From: Bryobacterales bacterium
Lineage (GTDB): Bacteria > Acidobacteriota > Terriglobia > Bryobacterales > UBA6623
Reading direction: 5' to 3'
Assembly: GCA_028819215.1 (NCBI GenBank)
Contig: JAPPMG010000015.1
Coordinates: forward strand, 1-64,000
DNA: 64,000 nt
Shown here one piece after another: positions 53,201-61,931 of this stretch. The notes beneath the pieces were generated by a model. That model made no database searches. It had not been told where the DNA came from and saw only the letters and a list, made by a program, of their open reading frames with translations. A program made the translations under genes and the position numbers. How positions within the stretch are numbered: position 1 is the first letter of the stretch; each line of letters starts with the position of its first letter.

Positions 53201-55249
53201 ATGAAACGATTCGTGCTCGGTTGGTTGACGGCCATCCTGCTACTTCTCACGCCACTGCCGACAGGGGCGGAGATTTGGATCGGCGTGCACTACGAGTATC
53301 CTTTCGGCGGCATGATGGCAGACCGGCCGGAATGGATTCCCAAAGGCGAGAAAGACTGGCGTCGTGACTTGGAGATGATCAAGGACACCGGCTTCAACCT
53401 GATCCGCATCCGCGTCGGGCTGGATTCCGACATCGACGACATCGCGACGTTGCTCGACATCTCCCAGGAACTCGGCATCAGGGTGGAATTCGGCAGTGCC
53501 ATGTTCTATGTGTCCAACGAGTTCGTCACGACGCACCCCGACTCTAAGATGATCATGCCCGATGGCGAAAAGATCCCTCGGGACGAGTTGGACTACCGCT
53601 GGCCGCGGGCCTGCATTCACCACCCTGAGTTTCGCCGCCAGCGAGATGAGTTCTTTGACGCGTGCGCCCAGCGATTCAGGGACCATCCCGCTGTCATCGC
53701 TTGGGATGTTCACAATGAACCGTCCTTTCGCGACTGCCGTTCTGACAACACGCTGGCCGAGTATCGACGCACCGTCGAGAGGGAATTCGGTGACGTTGGG
53801 CAATACAACCGGCGGTTCAGCACCTCGTTTTCGAGCTTGAATGACGTGGTGCCGCCGAACGAGCGTTCCGAGAACGTCGAGGCACACCGTCACTGGCGGG
53901 CGTTTCTGACCTCGGAACTCAATCGGTATCTCAACGAGCTGCGAGACATTGTCCGCAGGCACGTGCCTGAATTGCCGATTACGTACAACCCGACGAACCC
54001 GTTTGGCGTTAGCCGCACGTCGCAGGACTGGTGGAACCTCCAGAGCTACGACCTGATGTCTGCCAGTCACTACGCCGCTTCCGGAGAAGATACGCAGAGC
54101 AAGTCCGTCCAGCTGGCGATGATGAAGGCCCTCGGGCCGGGAAAAGATTGGTGGATCGCCGAGTTCCAAGGCGGCCCATTCATCCTTGGTGACCGCGACA
54201 CGCTTTACAACGGCAAGCAGATGGTGCTGGAACTGAATGCCGCCCTAGCCCACAACATGCAAGGGGTCATCTTCTATCGCTGGGACCCGTTGCTGAACGG
54301 TCCGGAGCCTTGGATCAACGCAATTATCGGTGCGGACACTTACGACACGGAACGGCGTCTGACGTTGAAGAAGGGCATCGCCGAGTTGCGGGAGTATCGC
54401 GATGTCCTCGAGCGAGGCAGGAGCATCGCCCCCAGTGTCGGCATCTATCTCCGAAGGGACCACGCCGTTCACAGCAGCGAAATGGGCTACGACCTCCAAC
54501 AAGCAATGTACGGCAACTATTCGATGCTCAGTGCACTGGGATATGAAGCCGCAGTCGTGTTGGATGAGTTCGACCCTGCCGACTGCCCCTACGATGCGAT
54601 GATCTTCCCGTATACGTACATCGACACGGAGCTGGCAGCGGCCATCCGGCAGTACGCCAGATCAGGAAAACGAGCCATTGTCGAACTGCCGGTCGAGGAC
54701 ATCGACGCGGCTAAGGCGATTGGCGAGCAGTACGGAGTGCAGGTCGTCGACCACGAAGAGCCTATCTATTGGTTCAATGGCTGGGACCTGCGGGGCACCG
54801 GTGAGGAGCCGGGAGCGCAGGAGGGCCAGTTCGCCGGCTTTGGCGCCCACGAGCGGCTATTGTTGGATGCCCCCGGGCAACAGGTGTTGTTGACCTACGG
54901 CCTGGATGGCAGCCCCGCCGTCATCGCACCCGCGGGATTCGGCGGCAATGTACTGCTCTTCGGCTTCCCCTTGGGCAGGACTCACGCCACGATGCTGCAC
55001 CAAGACCTAAGGGGCTTCGTGGGGAGATTCATCGGAGGGAAAGTTCAGCCCGATATCGTCCTCAAGGGCGTCCCCGACGAATATCGGTCGATGGTCGAGA
55101 CTCGGGTGATCGAGACCGATGACGAGGGCCTGCTGTTCGTCATCAACCGTGGCTTGTACGACCATGAACTGCAAGTCGCTGTGAAGGGTTACAAGCCAAT
55201 CACGACGAGAGTCGGGATGTACAGCGTAACCAAGCAGCTGCTGAATTGA
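53201..55249 (+). CDS. Secreted GH42-like glycoside hydrolase (putative beta-galactosidase)
   Basis: 682 residues. The ATG at 53201 follows AAGGAG and starts the signal peptide MKRFVLGWLTAILLLLTPLP ending TGA. A (beta/alpha)8 barrel fills residues 25-400: the acid/base is Glu 173 in WDVHNEPSF and the nucleophile candidate is Glu 321 in WWIAEFQGG, the GH42/clan GH-A arrangement. From about 420 a Rossmann-like domain (PYDAMIFPYTYIDTELAAAI) matches the trimerisation domain of GH42, and a small beta domain ends the protein. GH42 enzymes usually release beta-galactosyl residues. Lying between sulfatases, it would act on a desulfated galactan; this is inference. Confidence 0.87.
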   Translation: MKRFVLGWLTAILLLLTPLPTGAEIWIGVHYEYPFGGMMADRPEWIPKGEKDWRRDLEMIKDTGFNLIRIRVGLDSDIDDIATLLDISQELGIRVEFGSAMFYVSNEFVTTHPDSKMIMPDGEKIPRDELDYRWPRACIHHPEFRRQRDEFFDACAQRFRDHPAVIAWDVHNEPSFRDCRSDNTLAEYRRTVEREFGDVGQYNRRFSTSFSSLNDVVPPNERSENVEAHRHWRAFLTSELNRYLNELRDIVRRHVPELPITYNPTNPFGVSRTSQDWWNLQSYDLMSASHYAASGEDTQSKSVQLAMMKALGPGKDWWIAEFQGGPFILGDRDTLYNGKQMVLELNAALAHNMQGVIFYRWDPLLNGPEPWINAIIGADTYDTERRLTLKKGIAELREYRDVLERGRSIAPSVGIYLRRDHAVHSSEMGYDLQQAMYGNYSMLSALGYEAAVVLDEFDPADCPYDAMIFPYTYIDTELAAAIRQYARSGKRAIVELPVEDIDAAKAIGEQYGVQVVDHEEPIYWFNGWDLRGTGEEPGAQEGQFAGFGAHERLLLDAPGQQVLLTYGLDGSPAVIAPAGFGGNVLLFGFPLGRTHATMLHQDLRGFVGRFIGGKVQPDIVLKGVPDEYRSMVETRVIETDDEGLLFVINRGLYDHELQVAVKGYKPITTRVGMYSVTKQLLN

Positions 55250-55273
55250 CATACTGCACGCGGGACAACAATC

Positions 55274-56890
55274 GTGTCCAAGAGTTCGTTCCGGCCTTCG
55301 GAGCACGTTCTGGCGGCGCTCTTGGTCACCGTCACCGCATGTGGAGTGGATCGGACGGGCCCCACGTCATCCCGCGCTGGGCGGGCCCCCACGCCTGCAG
55401 ATAAGCCCAACATCATCGTTTTCTTGGTCGATGACATGGGGCTGATGGACACTTCAGTGCCTATGCTGACCGATGACGACGGCAGGCCGCAGCGCCATCC
55501 GCTCAACGACTGGTATCGCACGCCGAATATGGAACGGCTCGCCGCGACAGGCACCCGGTTCAGCAACTTCTACTCCCACAGCGTCTGCTCGCCGACACGC
55601 ATCTCGATCATGACCGGGCAGAACGCCGCCCGCCACCGAACTACCGACTACATCAATCCCTGGCAGGACAATCGCACGCTAGACAACCAGGCGTTCCCGC
55701 TGGCGGTGTCGCAGCGGGGCCCGCCCGAGTGGAACTGGGCCGGCCTGAAGCGGCGCGATCTGACCATGGCAATGCTCTTGAGACAGGTTGGATACACGAC
55801 CATCCATGTCGGCAAGGCGCATTTTGCTCCCTTTGATCATGAAGGCGCTGACCCACTGAATCTCGGGTTCGATGTGAATGTCGCGGGCTCCGCCATCGGA
55901 GCGCCGGGTTCTTATCAGGGCCAGGACGATTACGGGAAAGAGTCCACGAGACTGTTGGCGCGCCCGGTTCCCGGCCTCGACAAGTATCACGGCACGGACA
56001 CCTTCTTGACCGAAGCCCTGACTCTGGAAGCTGTGAGCGAAGTAGACAGAGCGCTGGATGAGCAGAAACCGTTTTTCCTACATATGTCCCACTACGCGGT
56101 GCACTCGCCCTTCCACTCCGATGCTCGTTTCGCGGCGCGTTACCGAGACCGAGGCAGGAGTAGTCCAGCCCAGAACTACGCGACCCTGATCGAAGGCATC
56201 GACAAGTCGCTGGGAGACCTGATGGATCACCTTGAATCAAAGGGCATCGCGGAGAACACGCTGATCATTTTCCTTGGGGACAACGGAGGAGATGCCCCGC
56301 TGGCGGGCACGGATGACATCTCGTCCAGCGCGCCCTTGCGGGGCCGGAAGGGCAGCAAGTGGGAGGGCGGCGTGCGGGTTCCTTTCATTGCCGCCTGGGG
56401 CAAGCCCCATGCGAACAATCGGTGGCAGAAGAAACTACCAATCCCCGTGGGCGGCATTCGCCAGGAGGTCGGAGTCTGTTACGACCTGTTTCCGACCATT
56501 CTGGATCTGGTCGACGCGCCGGTCCCTGCAGGCCACCCAGTCGATGGCCGCAATCTCAGGCTGTTACTGGCTGGGCAATCGGATCCGAAATATCGAAACG
56601 CGTTCCTGAACCACTATCCCCACCCGCGTCGCGGAGAGAGCCATTTCTTCACCACCTGGCGTAAGGGCGACTGGAAGGTGCGTTATGAGTATCTTGCTGA
56701 AGGTGACAAGCGTTACGCCCTCTACAACTTGGCAGAGGATCCCAGCGAGTCACGGAACCTCGCGTCGGAAAATCCCGAACAGCTAGCGAGCATGATGCAG
56801 GACATGGTCAACGAACTGGAATCCATGGAGGCGGTGTATCCGTTGCAGGCCGGGCGCCCGTTGGAACCAGTCATTCCGAATTCGCCTTGA
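55274..56890 (+). CDS. Sulfatase lipoprotein (S1 family)
   Basis: 538 residues from a GTG start at 55274. Lipobox VTAC (Cys 23), then PNIIVFLVDDMGLMDTSVPM with metal-binding Asp 53-54, formylglycine Cys 105 in CSPTRISIMTGQN, HVGKAHFAPF and FLGDNGGDAPL. A 30-residue insertion after the first strand (DDDGRPQRHPLNDWYRTPNM) separates it from the GALNS-like paralogs and points to another subfamily and probably another position of sulfate. It ends the same-strand run; 24 bp separate it from the GH42-like gene. Confidence 0.92.
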   Translation: MSKSSFRPSEHVLAALLVTVTACGVDRTGPTSSRAGRAPTPADKPNIIVFLVDDMGLMDTSVPMLTDDDGRPQRHPLNDWYRTPNMERLAATGTRFSNFYSHSVCSPTRISIMTGQNAARHRTTDYINPWQDNRTLDNQAFPLAVSQRGPPEWNWAGLKRRDLTMAMLLRQVGYTTIHVGKAHFAPFDHEGADPLNLGFDVNVAGSAIGAPGSYQGQDDYGKESTRLLARPVPGLDKYHGTDTFLTEALTLEAVSEVDRALDEQKPFFLHMSHYAVHSPFHSDARFAARYRDRGRSSPAQNYATLIEGIDKSLGDLMDHLESKGIAENTLIIFLGDNGGDAPLAGTDDISSSAPLRGRKGSKWEGGVRVPFIAAWGKPHANNRWQKKLPIPVGGIRQEVGVCYDLFPTILDLVDAPVPAGHPVDGRNLRLLLAGQSDPKYRNAFLNHYPHPRRGESHFFTTWRKGDWKVRYEYLAEGDKRYALYNLAEDPSESRNLASENPEQLASMMQDMVNELESMEAVYPLQAGRPLEPVIPNSP

Positions 56891-56941
56891 ACCGCAGAGA
56901 CCTGCCGCGGAGCAGATGCTATCCAGCGTTGGCTCCGGCAA

Positions 56942-56957
56942 CCGACCAAGAGGTCGG
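56942..56957. terminator. Short hairpin between convergent sulfatase and PIN toxin genes
   Basis: Stem CCGACC/GGTCGG with the tetraloop AAGA, 51 bases after the sulfatase stop and 22 bases before the end of the convergent toxin gene. Perfect but short stem; probable bidirectional transcript end. Confidence 0.4.
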
Positions 56958-56979
56958 CGCGTCGGGAAAACACCCGGAC

Positions 56980-57402
56980 CTATGGCAGGACCTGCAGGCC
57001 TTCCAACTCTGCCGCCAGCGCCAGCTTCCTGTCAAAGCAGAGGAACTCCAAGGGCCCCGCCACATGATCCTGAACCAGCAACGCCGCGCCAAGCTGACCT
57101 GCATCGGCGGCGCGAATCGGATGTCGCGCCAGCAGATTGATGGCCCGTGAACGCACGGCGACCGCGTCGGCTACCTCGTCCCAACTCTCGGCAAGAGAAT
57201 CTAGCCGGGCAAGGACTTGGCGACGCTGCAAGCGAGACAGGCTGCCTTCTCTCGTTCTATGTTCAATCGCAGACGCAAGTTCGGTTCGTGTCCACAGCCA
57301 CGTAACGATCTGCCCGTCCTGTTCTAGCCACTCAAGCGAGGCGTTGCTTCCCTCTTCCGACACCTGTAGCGGCGCGAGTGCCGATGCGTCCCACTGGCTC
57401 AT
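56980..57402 (-). CDS. PIN-domain toxin (VapC-like)
   Basis: 140 residues. The ATG at 57402 overlaps the antitoxin stop by four bases (ATGA) and gives the typical PIN opening MSQWDASALAPLQVSEEGSN (Asp 5). Other expected acids: Glu 41 region (TRTELASAIEHRTREG), Asp 99 region (HPIRAADAGQLGAALL) and the late LEFLCFDRKLALAAE. The pattern is that of the Phd/VapB-associated PIN ribonucleases. The toxin frame is intact although its antitoxin is interrupted, so either the antitoxin is still made or the toxin is not harmful here. Confidence 0.87.
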   Translation of the reverse strand: MSQWDASALAPLQVSEEGSNASLEWLEQDGQIVTWLWTRTELASAIEHRTREGSLSRLQRRQVLARLDSLAESWDEVADAVAVRSRAINLLARHPIRAADAGQLGAALLVQDHVAGPLEFLCFDRKLALAAELEGLQVLP

Positions 57403-57689
57403 AGCCGGTCGTCCCGATCTTCCAGCAGCGCATCGAGAATACTCACGCGAAGCTCTAAAGGAGGTGCTTTGAGAACCGCACACGGATCGCCTTTGCCAGG
57501 CCTGATCAATCCTCGGCTGACAAGCCTCTCAAGTGCCTTGGGATCATCTCCAGCAGTGGCAGGGACAAGTCTTGCGACTGGCATCCCGCGATCGAGGATT
57601 TGGACCTCACCGCCACGACGAACTTCATCGACTTAGCGCCACAGATTCGCCTTCAGCTGGGAGATCGATGTGGTTGTCACTAAGTCCAT
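57399..57689 (-). pseudogene. Phd/YefM-family antitoxin with in-frame TAA
   Basis: Reading from ATG 57689 the frame gives MDLVTTTSISQLKANLWR, then TAA (57633-57635), then VDEVRRGGEVQILDRGMPVA, RLVPATAGDDPKALERLVSR and a tail ending DALLEDRDDRL. The two halves are in the same frame and form one Phd/YefM fold: the stop replaces the Tyr expected in the LKANLxRY-VDEV helix. A restart at the internal ATG (57584) would make only 61 residues and lose the DNA-binding half, but keep the toxin-binding tail. Overlaps the PIN toxin gene by four bases. Confidence 0.78.
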
Positions 57690-57916
57690 TCTGATTCGTC
57701 GCACTAGACAAGTCTCGGGAGGGTGCGAGATTTCTGTATTCCCGATGCTGGACCTTTGATTGAATCTTGAGAATCTCTGTACGCGAATAGATCGAGGCTG
57801 CCCGCGTCGGATTCCCTGCCTGCCACGGAAGAGCGCCGCCCCAAGACCCAGCACGCCGGGCTAACGCTTGAGCCCGCAACGCAAGCCGAGTCGAGCATGG
57901 CCTGTACGATGGGAGC

Positions 57917-58534
57917 GTGGCGTTGCCCGCGCGAATCTGCGTTTTCTGCGGCTCCAGCAGCGGCCTTAGTCGGACTTATGCAGACGCTGCCGTGGCCCTC
58001 GGCAGATGCTTGGCCGAACACAGGGTCGATCTGGTCTATGGAGGAGCTTCGGTCGGTCTGATGGGCGTCTTGGCTGACACTGTCCTAGCATCGGGAGGCG
58101 ACGTCGTGGGGGTAATCCCTAAGGCTCTCGCTGAAAAGGAGGTAGCGCACAAACACTTGACCGAGCTGCGTGTCGTAGGTTCGATGCATGAACGCAAGGC
58201 GCTCATGGCGGAACTCTCGGAGGCTTTCGTTGCCCTGCCTGGGGGATTCGGCACGGTAGAAGAGCTCTGCGAGATCATTACGTGGGGACAGCTTGGATTC
58301 CACCGGAAGCCGATCGGACTGCTAAATGTTGACGGCTATTTCGACTCGTTGCTGGCGTTCTTCGACCGGGCTGTGCACGATCGGTTCGTCCATTCGGCGC
58401 ATCGCGGGCTCGTGATTGACAGCACGAGTCCCGCAGAGATCCTAGAGGCGTTCAGCAATCACCGGACCGCTTCCGTGAGCAAGTGGGTGCTGAGCAAGTC
58501 CTCAGATCGACCCAAGCGGGGACAGATCACCTAA
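57917..58534 (+). CDS. LOG-family phosphoribohydrolase
   Basis: 205 residues of the TIGR00730/LOG family, which release free base from nucleoside 5'-monophosphates (cytokinin activation in plants, AMP/purine salvage or stress roles in bacteria). Diagnostic motifs: [10 protein letters not shown] at the start, [19 protein letters not shown] and the nucleotide-binding [13 protein letters not shown] start at 57917 just after GGGAG. Cytoplasmic. Its last 33 bases overlap the end of the convergent GH95 gene. No functional link to the flanking glycan genes is evident. Confidence 0.93.
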   Translation: MALPARICVFCGSSSGLSRTYADAAVALGRCLAEHRVDLVYGGASVGLMGVLADTVLASGGDVVGVIPKALAEKEVAHKHLTELRVVGSMHERKALMAELSEAFVALPGGFGTVEELCEIITWGQLGFHRKPIGLLNVDGYFDSLLAFFDRAVHDRFVHSAHRGLVIDSTSPAEILEAFSNHRTASVSKWVLSKSSDRPKRGQIT

Positions 58535-60796
58535 GGAGTACGTCTCTCCCGGGGCGGTTGCAATCGTACGAACCTCTTTCGCGCCTGCAACACGCACGCG
58601 ACACTGCTTGCCGAGCCTCGACAGGATCTCCGCCTTCTGTAGCCTGCCGTCAACCCACGACATCGAGACCTCGAATCCGCCACGAGCCTTCAGCCCGGTC
58701 ACCGAGCCGCGGCTCCATTGAGCCGGCAATGCAGGTAGCAGGTGGAGTTCCCCGGCGTGCGACTGCAAGAGCATTTCCGCGATAGCAGCAGTGCCGCCGA
58801 AATTGCCGTCGATCTGAAACGGAGGGTGGGTGTCGAACAGGTTGTCGAGCGTTGACTTGGCGAGCAGGGCATGCAGGTTCTCGTAGGCATTCTCCGCGTC
58901 TTCGAGGCGTGCCCAGAGGTTAATGAGCCAGGCGCGGCTCCACCCTGTGTGACCGCCGCCGTTGGCGAGGCGGTGCTCGATTGACTTGCGGACGGCCTCG
59001 GCGAGAGCGGGCGTGCCGCGAAGCGTGAACTGCTCTCCGGGATGGAGGCCGAACGCGTGCGAGATGTGGCGGTGCCCCGGTTCCGCCTCCGCGAATTCCT
59101 CGCGCCATTCCATCAAGCGACCATCGCTTCCGATCTGCGGGCCGGCTAGGTTGGACAGCGCTTCGCGGGCCTCGGCGGTGAAATCGTCGGTGACCCCGAG
59201 TTCGTCCGCGGCGGCAAGGACGCTAGTAAGAAGATCCCAGACGATTTGCTGGTCCATCGCGGGACCCATCGTGATCCGGGCTCGTTCCATGTCCTTGGTG
59301 AGAAAGATATTTTCCGGGGATGTCGACGGCCCGCTGACAAGTTCGCCCGTGCGAGGGTCTTCGACAAGCCAATCTAAGAAAAATTCCGCAGCTTCCTTCA
59401 GCACAGGATAGGCCCGCTCGCGCAGGAAGGCCTTGTCTTGATTGAACTGATAGGCCTCCCAGAGATGCCGCGAAGTCCAGGCTGCGCCGGCCGGCCACAT
59501 GCCGTACTGAGCACGTCCGATCGGGCTGGTCCACCACCAAGCATCGGTCGTATGGTGAGCGACGAACCCGCGCGCGTTGTAGTGATCTCGCGCGGTCTTT
59601 CGGCCTCGCACGCGAAGGTTGTCGAGCAGATCCCACAGGGGCTCTTGCATCTCGGACAGATTCGTCACGTCTGCCGGCCAGTAGTTCATCTGGATGTTGA
59701 TATTGATGTGGTAGTCGGAATTCCAAGGAGGCGCGATCTTGTCGTTCCAGATGCCCTGTAGATTTGCGGGCATTGTGCCCGGCCGCGACGATCCCATCAG
59801 CAGGTAGCGACCGAATTGGAAGTAGGTTGCCAGAAGGTCCGGATCGGACCCGCCCGCCCGGACGGCCTGCAGGCGCTGATCGATCGGGTTCTGGCGCTTC
59901 TCCTTCCCGCCCAGGTCGAGCGCAACGCGATCGAAAATCGCTCTGTGATCCGTTACGTGCGAATCGCGAAGTACGGCGAAACCGGCGTCCACCGCCGTCT
60001 TGAGTCTTCCAGTCGTCTCGTCGCTCGGCTTGTGCCCTCGGTAATCTGTTGCGGCGGCGAGAATCAGAGTGATCGCATCCGCAGCAGTGATTTGCAAGGA
60101 CTGGCCGTCGACCCGGATAGCGCCGCCTTTGGCATCGGCTCTCAGCCGCGCTTCGAAACGGACCCCGATCTGCTGTCCTTCGTGGCTGGCCCGGCCCTGC
60201 ATGAGAAGCTCGCTGCCTGCGGCCGTTGTCGTGGCATCGACCGGCCGGTCTAGGCTTACCCTCGTTGAGATCGCCCCCGGCTGGTCCGCTTCGATGCGAA
60301 CCACAAGGACATCGTGCGGCGCGCTCGAAAACACCTCTCGGCTGTAGCTGACGCCGCCTTCTGTCCACTCGGTCCGCGCGATGCCGGTTTCCAGGTCGAG
60401 TTCCCGCCGATAGCTGTCCGGGCTCGGTGAATGGGCCGAATCGATTCGCAAGTCTCCGAGGGTCTGGTAGCCCTTCGGGAAGATCCGCTCTCCCATGATC
60501 GTTTCCTCGATCATGCGCTCGGCCTCGACATACTTGCCGTCGAAGAGCATCTTGCGGATCTCAGGGAGGTGGCGGAACGCTCCCGCGATATCGCGTTCCT
60601 GCGGTGCGCCGGCCCAGAGCGTGTCTTCGTTGAGTTGGATTCGCTCGTTTCCTGTGTCGCCGAACACCATTCCTCCGAGCCGTCCATTGCCGACGGGAAG
60701 AGCTTCGACCCATTCTGCGGCCGGGCTGGAATACCACAGCAGCGGCTCGGACGAGAGTGGGAGAGCAAAGAGGAAGGCGAGAGCGGACAATCTCAT
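58502..60796 (-). CDS. Secreted GH95-family alpha-L-fucosidase
   Basis: 764 residues. The ATG at 60796 gives the signal peptide [18 protein letters not shown]; the frame before it overlaps the divergent dehydrogenase. GH95 features: N-terminal [20 protein letters not shown] and [13 protein letters not shown], the catalytic-core [14 protein letters not shown] (the two Asn that support the water nucleophile system), the acid Glu region [11 protein letters not shown], and [20 protein letters not shown] with the base-related Asp. GH95 is best known for inverting 1,2-alpha-L-fucosidases, with some alpha-L-galactosidases, so a fucosylated or L-galactose-bearing glycan is suggested. Intact and of typical length. 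Confidence 0.93.
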   Translation of the reverse strand: MRLSALAFLFALPLSSEPLLWYSSPAAEWVEALPVGNGRLGGMVFGDTGNERIQLNEDTLWAGAPQERDIAGAFRHLPEIRKMLFDGKYVEAERMIEETIMGERIFPKGYQTLGDLRIDSAHSPSPDSYRRELDLETGIARTEWTEGGVSYSREVFSSAPHDVLVVRIEADQPGAISTRVSLDRPVDATTTAAGSELLMQGRASHEGQQIGVRFEARLRADAKGGAIRVDGQSLQITAADAITLILAAATDYRGHKPSDETTGRLKTAVDAGFAVLRDSHVTDHRAIFDRVALDLGGKEKRQNPIDQRLQAVRAGGSDPDLLATYFQFGRYLLMGSSRPGTMPANLQGIWNDKIAPPWNSDYHININIQMNYWPADVTNLSEMQEPLWDLLDNLRVRGRKTARDHYNARGFVAHHTTDAWWWTSPIGRAQYGMWPAGAAWTSRHLWEAYQFNQDKAFLRERAYPVLKEAAEFFLDWLVEDPRTGELVSGPSTSPENIFLTKDMERARITMGPAMDQQIVWDLLTSVLAAADELGVTDDFTAEAREALSNLAGPQIGSDGRLMEWREEFAEAEPGHRHISHAFGLHPGEQFTLRGTPALAEAVRKSIEHRLANGGGHTGWSRAWLINLWARLEDAENAYENLHALLAKSTLDNLFDTHPPFQIDGNFGGTAAIAEMLLQSHAGELHLLPALPAQWSRGSVTGLKARGGFEVSMSWVDGRLQKAEILSRLGKQCRVRVAGAKEVRTIATAPGETYSLGDLSPLGSI

Positions 60797-60884
60797 AAGA
60801 GACTTGGAGAATACCAACGTTGGCGGCTCTATGCTGTGATGGCGCGCCCAGTTCAGTACAATCTCCAGCACAGGAGACCCCATC

Positions 60885-61892
60885 ATGATTCGATTCGTTG
60901 CCCTTGCGCTGCTCTCCGTCGCACTCTGCGGAGCCCAGCAACTCAAAATTGTCGTGGCCGGGCAAAATCCGGAAACGATTGCCGACTGGCAGACGGCCTC
61001 CGACAAGGTGAAGCTCGTGCGCGTGACCTCAGAGACCGCGATGGGCGAGATTGCGGATGCGGATGCCTACATCGGCAACATCTCGCCCGAGCTTGTGAAA
61101 GCGGGCAAGAAGCTGCGATGGGTGCAAACCCTCAGCGCCGGCGTGGAGCAGGTGCTGCACAAGACCGGCTCGGATGCGCTGGCCAAGAGCGACATCGTCT
61201 TGACGAACAACCAGATCGTACAAGGACCCGAGATCGCCGATCACGCCATGGCGCTGCTGCTGGCCCACACGCGCTTCCTTCCGACCTATATGCAACGTCA
61301 GGCCGATGAGAACTGGCAGGGTAGGCCCTATACCCTTGTAGAGCTGAACGGCAAGAATGCCCTAGTCATAGGCATGGGCGGTATCGGACTCCAAATCGCC
61401 ATCAGGGCCTGGGCGCACGGGATGAACGTCGTTGGCGTCGATCCGGAGGACATCGCCTATCTGCCGTATGTCGACAAGATCGTCAAGCCGGACATGCTCG
61501 ACAGTGTGATCGGCGATGCCGACGTGGTCTTCATGGCAGCGCCCCATACCCCTGCCAGCCACAAGATGATTGGCCCAAGCCAGTTCGATGCCATGAAGCA
61601 GGGAGCTTACTTCATCGCCGTGAGTCGTGGCGGCACATATGACCTCAATTCGTTGGTCAAGGCGCTGGATTCCAAGAAACTCGCCGGCGCGGGGGTTGAT
61701 GTCACGGATCCCGAGCCGCTGCCGAAGGGTCACGCCCTGTGGAAGATGGACAACGTCATCATCACGCCCCACATCGCCGGGCGCTCCGACATGGATCGCG
61801 GGCGCATGCTGGGCATCGTCAAGTCCAATATCAAGCGCTTCGCAGACGGGAAGCGGCTTCACAACGTCGTGGACAAGCAAAAAGGGTATTAG
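60885..61892 (+). CDS. D-2-hydroxyacid dehydrogenase with signal peptide
   Basis: 335 residues. It begins with a hydrophobic leader [19 protein letters not shown] after AGGAGA, so it seems to be exported. The dehydrogenase body has the NAD-binding [12 protein letters not shown] (GxGxxG) at about 165-176, the catalytic Arg in AVSRGGTYD, the Glu in DPEPLPKGH and the His in [10 protein letters not shown]. Family members reduce 2-oxoacids to D-2-hydroxyacids. A periplasmic NAD enzyme is unusual; either it carries a bound cofactor or the leader does not export it. Divergent from GH95 (88-bp gap) and 39 bp before the last sulfatase, so possibly co-transcribed with it. Confidence 0.9.
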   Translation: MIRFVALALLSVALCGAQQLKIVVAGQNPETIADWQTASDKVKLVRVTSETAMGEIADADAYIGNISPELVKAGKKLRWVQTLSAGVEQVLHKTGSDALAKSDIVLTNNQIVQGPEIADHAMALLLAHTRFLPTYMQRQADENWQGRPYTLVELNGKNALVIGMGGIGLQIAIRAWAHGMNVVGVDPEDIAYLPYVDKIVKPDMLDSVIGDADVVFMAAPHTPASHKMIGPSQFDAMKQGAYFIAVSRGGTYDLNSLVKALDSKKLAGAGVDVTDPEPLPKGHALWKMDNVIITPHIAGRSDMDRGRMLGIVKSNIKRFADGKRLHNVVDKQKGY

Positions 61893-61931
61893 CTGACCGA
61901 GCATGGTGCCGGCCTAAGCTGGATCGATCCA

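Noticed and set aside
49723-57635. TAA reassigned to an amino acid
   Set aside because: Many intact genes in the window end with TAA at the expected length, so the code is standard here.
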